NCBI GenBank assembly: GCA_026786155.1
Contig: JAJAYR010000441.1
Coordinates: 1 to 15,632, forward strand
Source of the DNA: Pyrinomonadaceae bacterium
GTDB lineage: Bacteria; Acidobacteriota; Blastocatellia; Pyrinomonadales; Pyrinomonadaceae
DNA length: 15,632 bases
Direction: 5' to 3'
The position numbers and the translations under genes were made by a program. The notes below the pieces were generated by a model. The model did not search any database, was not told the DNA's origin, and was given only the letters and a program-made list of their open reading frames with translations. Positions 6,209 through 12,346 of the stretch are shown here, piece by piece (positions within the stretch are counted from its first letter, which is position 1; every line of letters begins with the position of its first letter).

Positions 6209-6394
6209 ATGCCAAATCCAAAACGAAGACATTCCCATTCACGAACACGCCAACGCCGCGCTCATGATGCCCTGAAAGTGCCGCAATTTTATCTGGACAA
6301 AGACACGGGCGAAGCGATGAAACCGCATCGCGTCAACCCGGATACGGGGATGTTCAAAGGTCGCCAGATTTTAGACGCGAAGGAATCCAAATAA
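6209..6394 (+). CDS. rpmF: 50S ribosomal protein L32, cysteine-free form
   Basis: A 61-residue ribosomal protein of the large subunit. The N-terminus MPNPKRRHSHSRTRQRRAHDAL is the L32 signature, and KPHRVNPDTGMFKGRQIL is the C-terminal part. Where zinc-binding L32 proteins have two CxxC pairs, this protein has LDKDTG and NPDTG, so the zinc ribbon has lost all four cysteines (the C-minus form). The ATG at 6209 is chosen because the family begins here and AGAGG at 6194-6198 gives a Shine-Dalgarno at suitable distance. A longer frame exists upstream but is not L32-like. Confidence 0.95.
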   Translation: MPNPKRRHSHSRTRQRRAHDALKVPQFYLDKDTGEAMKPHRVNPDTGMFKGRQILDAKESK

Positions 6395-6399
6395 AGTAA

Positions 6400-6478
6400 T
6401 TTTCGATTTTCGATTGGCAGTTGGCGATTGAAACAATTCAATCCGGTAATCAAAATCCAAAATCCAAAATCCAAAATG
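6400..6478. repeat. Paired heptamer arrays before fabH, ending in its start codon
   Basis: The left array has 7-base units TTTTCGA, TTTTCGA, TTGGCAG, TTGGCGA (6400-6427). A small hairpin GATTGAA/TTCAATC (6426-6443, loop ACAA) forms the centre. The right array is three CAAAATC units (6451-6471) and a fourth, CAAAATG (6472-6478), whose last three bases are the fabH ATG. The two arrays are roughly inverse complements (TTTTCGA against TTTTGGA), so the whole gap can fold. Confidence 0.85.
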
Positions 6479-7459
6479 GCAAACAACGCAGGCATCATCG
6501 GAATGGGACACGCTTTCCCGGAAGGTATTTTGACGAATGCCGATTTGGAAAAAATCGTGGAAACCAGCGATGAATGGATAACTTCGCGCACCGGAATCAA
6601 GCAGCGACACAAAGCCGCTGAAGGCGAATACACTTCGCAATTCGGAACAAAAGCCGCGAAACAGGCGATTGAACGCGCCGGTTTGCAGCCCGAAGATATT
6701 GATTTAATCGTCTGCGCGACGACCACGCCCGACCAGATAATGCCTTCGACCGGCGCGTTGATTCAGGCTCAACTCGGCGCGACCAACGCGGCGGGAATGG
6801 ATATTTTTGCGGCTTGTTCCGGTTTTTTGTATGGTTTGACGATGGTTGAATCAATGATTCGGACGGGACAAATCAGAAACGCTCTCGTTATTGGCGCGGA
6901 AGTTTTGACGAAATACGTTGATTACACCGACCGCGGAACGTGCGTTATTTTCGGCGACGGCGCGGGCGCGGCGGTGCTGGCTCCGGTGGCGGAAGGCAAA
7001 GGAATTTTAGCGACGAAAATCCGTTCCGACGGTCGTTACGAAGAAGCACTTTACGCTCCCGGCGGCGGCACGAAACTCGGCACGACGCACGAAACGATTG
7101 ATAATCGTGACCATTTCTTTAAAATGAAAGGCAACGAACTTTTCAAAGTCGCCGTCCGTTCGATGGCGGAAATTTCTAAGGAAATGCTCGACAAAGCCGG
7201 TTATTCCGTCGAAGATGTGGACCTCGTGATTCCGCATCAGGCGAATCAGAGAATCACCGATGCCGTCGCTTCGCGGCTCGGCGTGCCGGAAGAAAAAGTT
7301 TATTCAAACATCGCCGAACACGGCAACACTTCGTCGGCTTCGATTCCGATTGCGCTCGACGAATGTCTTCAATCGGGCAAAATTAAAGAGGGAAGTTTGG
7401 TGCTGCTGACCGCTTTCGGCGGCGGCGTAACGTGGGGCGGAACTGTAATTAGGTTTTAG
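6476..7459 (+). CDS. fabH: Beta-ketoacyl-ACP synthase III
   Basis: A 327-residue enzyme that starts fatty acid synthesis by condensing acetyl-CoA (or a branched acyl-CoA) with malonyl-ACP. The catalytic triad is complete: Cys114 in FAACSGFLYG, His254 in VIPHQANQR and Asn284 in EHGNTSSAS. GDGAGAAVL (160-168) and the C-terminal LTAFGGGVTWGG are family-typical. The ATG at 6476 is chosen because MANNAGIIGMGHAFPEG aligns with the family start; the frame extends to a TTG at 6428, but that stretch is repeat DNA. No Shine-Dalgarno precedes the ATG, which is the last triplet of a heptamer array. plsX, often between rpmF and fabH, is absent here. Confidence 0.97.
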   Translation: MANNAGIIGMGHAFPEGILTNADLEKIVETSDEWITSRTGIKQRHKAAEGEYTSQFGTKAAKQAIERAGLQPEDIDLIVCATTTPDQIMPSTGALIQAQLGATNAAGMDIFAACSGFLYGLTMVESMIRTGQIRNALVIGAEVLTKYVDYTDRGTCVIFGDGAGAAVLAPVAEGKGILATKIRSDGRYEEALYAPGGGTKLGTTHETIDNRDHFFKMKGNELFKVAVRSMAEISKEMLDKAGYSVEDVDLVIPHQANQRITDAVASRLGVPEEKVYSNIAEHGNTSSASIPIALDECLQSGKIKEGSLVLLTAFGGGVTWGGTVIRF

Positions 7460-7558
7460 TCCTTCGTCCTTTGTCCTTTGCAAATTTGATTGAACGTATG
7501 TCGTTTCAAATCAACGAAGGACAAATGACAAAGGACGAAGGACGAAGGACGAATGACG
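7459..7558. repeat. Inverted heptamer arrays between fabH and fabD, containing the fabD start
   Basis: The left array GTCCTTC, GTCCTTT, GTCCTTT (7459-7479) starts on the last base of the fabH stop. The right array from 7517 runs in 7-base steps: AAGGACA, AATGACA, AAGGACG three times, AATGACG (7552-7558). The fabD ATG is inside that last unit. A perfect 17-base inverted repeat joins 7459-7475 to 7527-7543. The centre (about 7483-7516) can form a further imperfect hairpin (TTGATTGAACG with CGTTTCAAATCAA). Confidence 0.88.
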
Positions 7559-8500
7559 AAACTCGCATACATTTTCCCCGGACAAGGTTCGCAAGCAGTC
7601 GGAATGGGCAAAGATTTGTTTGATAATTTTGCCGCCTCAAAACAAGTTTTTGAGGAAGCCGACGACGCGCTCGGATTTGCGCTTTCGGAAATGTGTTTCG
7701 GCGGCACGGCGGAAGATTTGGCTTTGACGGCGAACACGCAGCCCGCGATTTTGACCGTTTCAATTGCTGCTTTGCGGGCGATGGAAAGCGAAGATTTTCC
7801 GAAGCCCGATTTTGTCGCCGGACATAGTTTAGGCGAGTATTCGGCTTTGGTTGCGGCAAACGCGATGAGTTTTTCGGACGCGGTAAAAACAGTTCGGCGG
7901 CGCGGAACTTATATGCAGGCAGCCGTTCCGGTCGGAACGGGAGCGATGGCGGCGATTTTGGGTTTGCCGCTCGAAACGGTCGAAGTCGCCTGCGCGGAAG
8001 CCGCCGAAGGCGAAATTTGCAGTCCGGCGAATATCAATTCGCCATCGCAAATCGTCATCGCGGGAAACGCCGCAGCGGTTGACCGCGCCATTGAATTATT
8101 AAAGGAACGCGGCGCGAAACGGGCGATCAAACTTAATGTTTCCGCGCCGTTTCATTGCGATTTAATGTTTCCGGCGCAGGCGCGTTTAGCTGAAGATTTA
8201 GCTGAAATAAAATTTAAAGATTTGCGTTTTCCGATTATTGAAAATGTTTCAGCCGAAGCAAATACAAAAGGCGAGCGCGTGAAAACGGCTTTGACCGAAC
8301 AGGTTTCAAAACCCGTTCGGTGGGCGCAGACGGTCGAAAATCTTATCAACGAAACGGTCGAAACATTCATCGAAGTCGGCGCGGGAAAAATTTTATCGGG
8401 ACTGGTTCGCCAGATAAATCGTGATGTTCGTTGTTTGAACGTCGAAAACGCGGAAAGTTTGAAAATGAGTCTGGGAAGTCTAGGAAGTCGGGAAGTCTAG
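7553..8500 (+). CDS. fabD: Malonyl-CoA:ACP transacylase
   Basis: A 315-residue enzyme that loads malonate from CoA onto acyl carrier protein. GQGSQ is at 10-14, the nucleophile Ser92 lies in GHSLGEYSAL, Arg117 is the conserved carboxylate-binding residue, and His201 in SAPFHCDLM completes the dyad. VGAGKILSGL near the C-terminus is typical. The ATG lies in the last unit of a heptamer array, and the repeat (AAGGACGAAGG) may double as a weak Shine-Dalgarno. The last ten residues, SLGSLGSREV, and the TAG stop are encoded by the 9-base repeat array that fills the next gap, so the native C-terminus seems to have been replaced or extended by repeat DNA. Confidence 0.96.
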   Translation: MTKLAYIFPGQGSQAVGMGKDLFDNFAASKQVFEEADDALGFALSEMCFGGTAEDLALTANTQPAILTVSIAALRAMESEDFPKPDFVAGHSLGEYSALVAANAMSFSDAVKTVRRRGTYMQAAVPVGTGAMAAILGLPLETVEVACAEAAEGEICSPANINSPSQIVIAGNAAAVDRAIELLKERGAKRAIKLNVSAPFHCDLMFPAQARLAEDLAEIKFKDLRFPIIENVSAEANTKGERVKTALTEQVSKPVRWAQTVENLINETVETFIEVGAGKILSGLVRQINRDVRCLNVENAESLKMSLGSLGSREV

Positions 8501-8592
8501 GAAGTCGAGGAAGTCTAAGAGGAAAAAATCTCCAGACTTTCAAGACTTCCTAGACTTCCCAGACTCTCAAGACTTCCTAAACTGTCTAGACT
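8467..8592. repeat. Inverted 9-base repeat arrays spanning the fabD 3' end and the fabD-acpP gap
   Basis: Left side (8468-8520): units close to AGTCTAGGA repeated with 8- or 9-base spacing. Right side (8532-8592): at least six units of the complement (TCCTAGACT-like). A perfect 23-base inverted repeat links 8467-8489 with 8544-8566. A nested hairpin (AAGTCT at 8511-8516 with AGACTT at 8534-8539, plus GAG/CTC) fills the centre. The first 34 bases are coding, giving the FabD C-terminus and its stop. Confidence 0.88.
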
Positions 8593-8614
8593 ATAAAAAG
8601 ATACAGGAGAAAAT

Positions 8615-8854
8615 ATGTCAGAAATTCAGGATAAAATTAAACAAATTATTGTTGACGAATTGGGCGTTGACGAAGCGGAAGTTACGGAGAATGCGCGGTT
8701 TATCGAAGATTTAGGCGCGGATTCATTGGATTTGGTCGAACTCGTGATGCGATTTGAAGAAGAATTCGACATCGAAATTCCCGACGAAGACGCGGAAAAA
8801 ATTCAAAGCGTCCGCGACGCTTATTCTTACGTCGAACAACATAAAGCAGCTTAA
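8615..8854 (+). CDS. acpP: Acyl carrier protein
   Basis: A 79-residue acidic protein that carries growing acyl chains on a phosphopantetheine arm. Ser37 in GADSLDLVEL is the attachment site, with the usual helix II following (VELVMRFEEEFDIEIPDEDAE). Length and charge are normal. It has the clearest Shine-Dalgarno of the fab genes (AGGAG at 8605-8609, 5 bases before the ATG), in line with the high expression expected of ACP. It lies between fabD and fabF, downstream of the 9-base repeat hairpin. Confidence 0.97.
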   Translation: MSEIQDKIKQIIVDELGVDEAEVTENARFIEDLGADSLDLVELVMRFEEEFDIEIPDEDAEKIQSVRDAYSYVEQHKAA

Positions 8855-8857
8855 TTT

Positions 8858-8939
8858 TTAGTAGAGAGTGGAGAGTGCAGAGTAAAGAGAAAATAGAATT
8901 CTTTTAACTCTCTATTCTCCACTCTTTACTCTCTACTAA
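8858..8939. repeat. Inverted heptamer arrays between acpP and fabF
   Basis: Left units AGTAGAG, AGTGGAG, AGTGCAG, AGTAAAG (8860-8887). Read as complement from 8937 the right side gives AGTAGAG, AGTAAAG, AGTGGAG, AATAGAG, AGTTAAA. The outer ends pair perfectly over 12 bases (TTAGTAGAGAGT at 8858-8869 with its complement at 8928-8939); the inner part pairs imperfectly. The right arm ends 4 bases before the fabF ATG, which has no separate Shine-Dalgarno. Confidence 0.87.
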
Positions 8940-8943
8940 TTTT

Positions 8944-10185
8944 ATGAAACGTCGTGTAGTTGTTACCGGACTCGGATTAGTCACGGCTTGCGGAAATGAT
9001 GTGCCGACCACTTGGGACGCACTCAAAAGAGGCGTGAGCGGCGCGGACATTATCAAAAAGTTCGACCCGGAAAAGTTTTCGGTCAGATTTGCCTGCGAAG
9101 TCAAGGATTTTGACCCTTTAAATTTTTTAGATAAAAAAGAAGCGCGTCGAATGGGCGCGTTCTCGCATTTTGCCATTGCCGCTTCCGACGAAGCCGTCAA
9201 AGACAGCGGGCTGAAAATTGACGCGACGAACGACGAAATGGTCGGAACTTACATCAGTTCGGGCATCGGCGATTTTTGGGCAATCGAGCGTGAACACGAA
9301 AAACTGCTGGCTTCGGGACCCGACCGCGTTTCGCCGTTTTTTATCGTTTCGGCAATCGTCAATCTGGCTTCGGGCAATGTTTCCATCAGGCACGGCGCGA
9401 AGGGACCGAATTCGGCGACGGCGACGGCTTGTTCGGCGGGCGCCCACGCCATCGGCGACAGTTTTCGGATTATCGAACGCGGCGACGCGGACGCGATGAT
9501 TTGCGGCGGTGCGGAATCGGCGATTACGCCGATGTCGGTTGCCGGATTCGCTTCGATGCGGGCGCTTTCGACGCGCAACGATGACCCGCAACACGCTTCG
9601 CGCCCGTTCGATGCCGAGCGCGACGGCTTTGTCATCGGCGAGGGCGCGGGAATTTTGATTCTTGAAGAATTGGAATTCGCCAAGGCTCGCGGCGCGAAAA
9701 TTTATGCCGAAATCGTCGGTTACGGAATGAGCGGCGACGCTTTTCACGTTACAATGCCGGACGAAACCGGCAGCGGCGCGATTAGCGTGATGCAGAAGGC
9801 GATTAAAGACGCGGGAATTACGCCCGAACAAATCGGCTACATCAACGCGCACGGAACTTCGACACCGTATAACGACAAATTTGAAACGCTCGCCATCAAA
9901 AAAGTCTTCGGCGAATACGCTTATCAATTGCCGGTCAGTTCAACCAAATCAATGACCGGACACGCGCTCGGCGCGGCGGGCGGCATCGAAGCGGTTTTAT
10001 CAATTTTGTCTATGAACGAAAATCTGCTGCTGCCGACGATTAACTACGAAAACCCCGACCCGGACTGCGATTTGGATTACGTTCCGAACGAGCCGCGCCA
10101 CGCCGAAGTTGATTATGTGCTTTCCAACAGTTTCGGTTTCGGCGGCACGAATGCGTGTTTGATTTTTAAGCGTTATAATGAGTAA
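8944..10185 (+). CDS. fabF: Beta-ketoacyl-ACP synthase II
   Basis: A 413-residue elongating condensing enzyme of fatty acid synthesis. The Cys-His-His triad is complete: Cys163 in TATACSAGAHAIG, His303 in INAHGTSTPYND and His340 in STKSMTGHALGAAGG. RPFDAERDGFVIGEGAG (220-236) and the C-terminal NSFGFGGTNACLIF are family-typical. MKRRVVVTGLGLVTACG is the usual N-terminus, so the ATG at 8944 is secure even though no Shine-Dalgarno is visible; the start lies immediately after a repeat hairpin. fabG is not in the visible cluster. The Uma2 gene begins 2 bases after its stop. Confidence 0.98.
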   Translation: MKRRVVVTGLGLVTACGNDVPTTWDALKRGVSGADIIKKFDPEKFSVRFACEVKDFDPLNFLDKKEARRMGAFSHFAIAASDEAVKDSGLKIDATNDEMVGTYISSGIGDFWAIEREHEKLLASGPDRVSPFFIVSAIVNLASGNVSIRHGAKGPNSATATACSAGAHAIGDSFRIIERGDADAMICGGAESAITPMSVAGFASMRALSTRNDDPQHASRPFDAERDGFVIGEGAGILILEELEFAKARGAKIYAEIVGYGMSGDAFHVTMPDETGSGAISVMQKAIKDAGITPEQIGYINAHGTSTPYNDKFETLAIKKVFGEYAYQLPVSSTKSMTGHALGAAGGIEAVLSILSMNENLLLPTINYENPDPDCDLDYVPNEPRHAEVDYVLSNSFGFGGTNACLIFKRYNE

Positions 10186-10187
10186 CT

Positions 10188-10817
10188 ATGAACACTCAAA
10201 CGACTGACATTCAAATTACAAAAACTTCGACGATTTACCCCGAATCAATTGCCGAACAAGAAGTTTATTATCCTGCCGAACCTGAAAAAGAAATGGGCGA
10301 AACCGCATTTCATTACAAACTTATTTTTCTTCTCTACGGTTTTTTGGAGGCATATTTCTCCACACGAAACAATATAGTAGTCGCTGCCAATATGATGGTT
10401 TATTACGACGAAGGCAACGCGAAAAAATGGCTCGCGCCGGATATTTTTGTTTGTTTCGGAGTGGAAAATCATTTGCGCCGAACATTTAAAACTTGGGAAG
10501 AAGGCGTGTTTCCGCAGATTGTTTTTGAAATCGCTTCAGACAGCACGTTTGAAAACGACCTCGGCGGAAAGCGGCTCGATTACGCGCGGTTGGGTGTTGA
10601 GGAATACTATCTGTTTGACCCGGAACGCGAATATCTGCCGTCGCCGCTGATGAGTTTTCATCGAAAAAACGGGCGTTTGCTGTCGGTTAATATCGAGAAC
10701 AATCGGGCTTTTTCGCCGCTTCTGAATTTGGAAATCGTTGATACGGGCAAATCGTTTCGCTTATTCGACCCGAATGAACAAAAGTTTTTACAGGCTGTTT
10801 TGACGGGCGAAGAATAG
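10188..10817 (+). CDS. Uma2-family PD-(D/E)XK nuclease-like protein (second copy)
   Basis: A 209-residue Uma2-family protein, only distantly similar to the one before pyrD. The core elements are GETAFHYKLI (37-46), WLAPDIFVCFGV (81-92) and IVFEIASDSTFENDLGGKRLDYARLGVEEYYLFDP (111-145). Candidate catalytic residues are Asp85, Glu114 and Lys128. The first 25 residues are polar and threonine-rich and look unstructured. It follows fabF by 2 bases (TAACTATG), so co-transcription is likely. Why Uma2 genes are attached to biosynthetic operons is unknown; the role of the family is unproven. Confidence 0.86.
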   Translation: MNTQTTDIQITKTSTIYPESIAEQEVYYPAEPEKEMGETAFHYKLIFLLYGFLEAYFSTRNNIVVAANMMVYYDEGNAKKWLAPDIFVCFGVENHLRRTFKTWEEGVFPQIVFEIASDSTFENDLGGKRLDYARLGVEEYYLFDPEREYLPSPLMSFHRKNGRLLSVNIENNRAFSPLLNLEIVDTGKSFRLFDPNEQKFLQAVLTGEE

Positions 10818-10898
10818 TTTTTATCGAACTTTCAGCATTTTGCATCGTCTCGCAAAGTCTTAAAAGCATTTACTGGCAATACGCCAAGAGATCAGGGA

Positions 10899-11501
10899 AT
10901 GAAAAAGTCTGATGTTATCAAGGCTTGGGGAAGAATTTTAACCGGGCGACAGCCGTCGCTTTCGATTGAAATTACGCGCGAATGTCCGCTGCGCTGTCCG
11001 GGCTGCTACGCTTACGAACCGGAGCATTTGCAGGAAACCGGGCAGAATTTGCGTTCGGTCAGCGATTACAAAGGCGACGATTTGATTAATAAAGTTCTCG
11101 AATTAGTCAGAGAACATCGCCCGCTTCACCTTTCAATTGTCGGCGGCGAACCGCTCGTCCGATTCCGCGAACTCAACATTTTACTTCCGCAATTGAGCGC
11201 GATGGGAATTTCCGTGCAGCTCGTAACGAGTGCCGTCCGCGAGATTCCGAAAGCGTGGAATAAAATCGAAAACCTCACTATCGTCGTTTCAATTGACGGC
11301 TTGCCGCCCGAATACGACGCGCGGTGCCAATCGGCGACTTACGAACGAATCCTGCGAAATATCGCCGAACATCGCATTACCGTTCACTGCACTGTTACCG
11401 GACAGACGGCGAATCGTCCCGGATACTACGAAAAATTTTTGAATTTCTGGTCGGAACGTGAAGAGGTCAGGCGCGTCTGTTTTGTAACAGTGAATGAATA
11501 A
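10899..11501 (+). CDS. Short radical SAM protein, probably missing its C-terminal part
   Basis: A 200-residue protein with the radical SAM cluster motif ECPLRCPGCYAY: Cys29, Cys33 and Cys36 (CX3CX2C) bind the 4Fe-4S cluster. LSIVGGEPLVRFREL (GGEP at 82-85) contacts SAM, and IVVSIDGLPPEYDA gives a later barrel strand. It thus covers most of a radical SAM barrel. Relatives I recall continue well past 300 residues; here the frame ends at VRRVCFVTVNE and only about 70 noncoding bases remain before etfB, so the 3' part appears deleted. The substrate is unknown. The stop codon lies in the loop of a hairpin. The start has a poorly placed purine stretch (CAGGGA directly before ATG). It could be a decayed gene. 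Confidence 0.75.
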   Translation: MKKSDVIKAWGRILTGRQPSLSIEITRECPLRCPGCYAYEPEHLQETGQNLRSVSDYKGDDLINKVLELVREHRPLHLSIVGGEPLVRFRELNILLPQLSAMGISVQLVTSAVREIPKAWNKIENLTIVVSIDGLPPEYDARCQSATYERILRNIAEHRITVHCTVTGQTANRPGYYEKFLNFWSEREEVRRVCFVTVNE

Positions 11502-11519
11502 TCATTCATTAGAATTTTT
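11489..11519 (+). terminator. Hairpin with T-run at the end of the radical SAM gene
   Basis: TGAATGA (11491-11497) pairs with TCATTCA (11502-11508) around a 4-base loop that contains most of the TAA stop codon, and a TTTTT run follows at 11515-11519, six bases after the stem. The stem is AT-rich and short, so it would be a modest terminator. Confidence 0.45.
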
Positions 11520-11569
11520 GACGAAAAAGTTTTACAATTATTTCAACACTGAGTTAAAGAGCTATATCT

Positions 11570-12346
11570 ATGAAAATTATCGTTTTAATGAAACAAGTCG
11601 CCAACAAAGACGCGGTTTTGCGCGTCAGCGGCGATGAAAAATGGATTGACGAATCGAGCCTTTCGCACCAGACGAACGAATCGGACGGCTACGCTTTGGA
11701 AGAAGCGTTGCGGATGAAAGAAGCGAAAGGCGAAGGCGAAGTCGTCGTCTGCACGTTGGGCGCACCGTCGGCGAAAACGGTTTTGAAGGACGCGCTGGCA
11801 CGCGGCGCAGACCGCGCGATTCACGTCGTAACGGACGAAGTGAATAAACTTTCGCCGTATCAAATCGCTAAAGCCATCGCCGATGCAATTCGAGATGAAA
11901 ACGCCGACCTTGTTTTCACCGGCTTGCAGTCGGACGACGCGAGTTACGGGCAGACGGGCGTGATTTTAGCCGAACTGCTGGGAATTCCGCACGCGACGAT
12001 TGTCATCGAAGTTGACCGTTCAAATCTGAATGGTTCGCTGCGTTTGAAACGCGAACTCGAAAGCGGCTGGTATCAATGGTTCAAATATGAGATGCCCGCG
12101 CTTTTAACGATTCAATCGGGTATTTCGCAGATTCGCTACGCGAGTTTGAAGGGAATTATGGCGGCGAAGAAAAAGGAAATCAGAGAGGTTACGCCGTCAG
12201 TCGAAACATTCGCTTCGGCGCAGAAAATCGAGAAAGTTTATTTGCCGTTAAAACTCAAACAGACGCAGATGCTCGGCGGCGGCGACGTCAAAGCGGGCGC
12301 GGTCGAGTTAGTCGAAAAACTTAAAAACGAGGTTCGCGTCATTTAA
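11570..12346 (+). CDS. etfB: Electron transfer flavoprotein beta subunit
   Basis: A 258-residue protein that with EtfA forms the flavoprotein shuttling electrons from acyl-CoA and other dehydrogenases to the quinone pool. MKIIVLMKQV is the usual start. TGLQSDDASYGQTG (117-130) is the nucleotide-binding region, and LLTIQSGISQIRYASLKGIMAAKK (178-201) is the ETF-beta signature. KRELESGWYQWFKYEMP corresponds to the family's 'KRELEGG...LP' segment. Length is normal. EtfA is encoded on the same strand but more than 2.4 kb downstream rather than adjacent. The start follows about 70 AT-rich bases with no convincing promoter or Shine-Dalgarno (AAAGAG at 11556 is weak). Confidence 0.95.
   Translation: MKIIVLMKQVANKDAVLRVSGDEKWIDESSLSHQTNESDGYALEEALRMKEAKGEGEVVVCTLGAPSAKTVLKDALARGADRAIHVVTDEVNKLSPYQIAKAIADAIRDENADLVFTGLQSDDASYGQTGVILAELLGIPHATIVIEVDRSNLNGSLRLKRELESGWYQWFKYEMPALLTIQSGISQIRYASLKGIMAAKKKEIREVTPSVETFASAQKIEKVYLPLKLKQTQMLGGGDVKAGAVELVEKLKNEVRVI

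Noticed and set aside
6400..8939. CRISPR array as an explanation of the short repeats
   Set aside because: Units are only 7-9 bases, directly adjacent without spacers and arranged as inverted pairs; no cas genes are nearby.
9127..9927. 266-codon minus-strand frame inside fabF
   Set aside because: It lies wholly opposite a fully conserved fabF with all catalytic residues, and its translation is Arg-rich low-complexity with no family features.
10899..11569. Frameshift as the cause of the short radical SAM protein
   Set aside because: The roughly 70 bases after the stop are AT-rich and contain no continuation in another frame, so a deletion or natural end is more likely than a frameshift.
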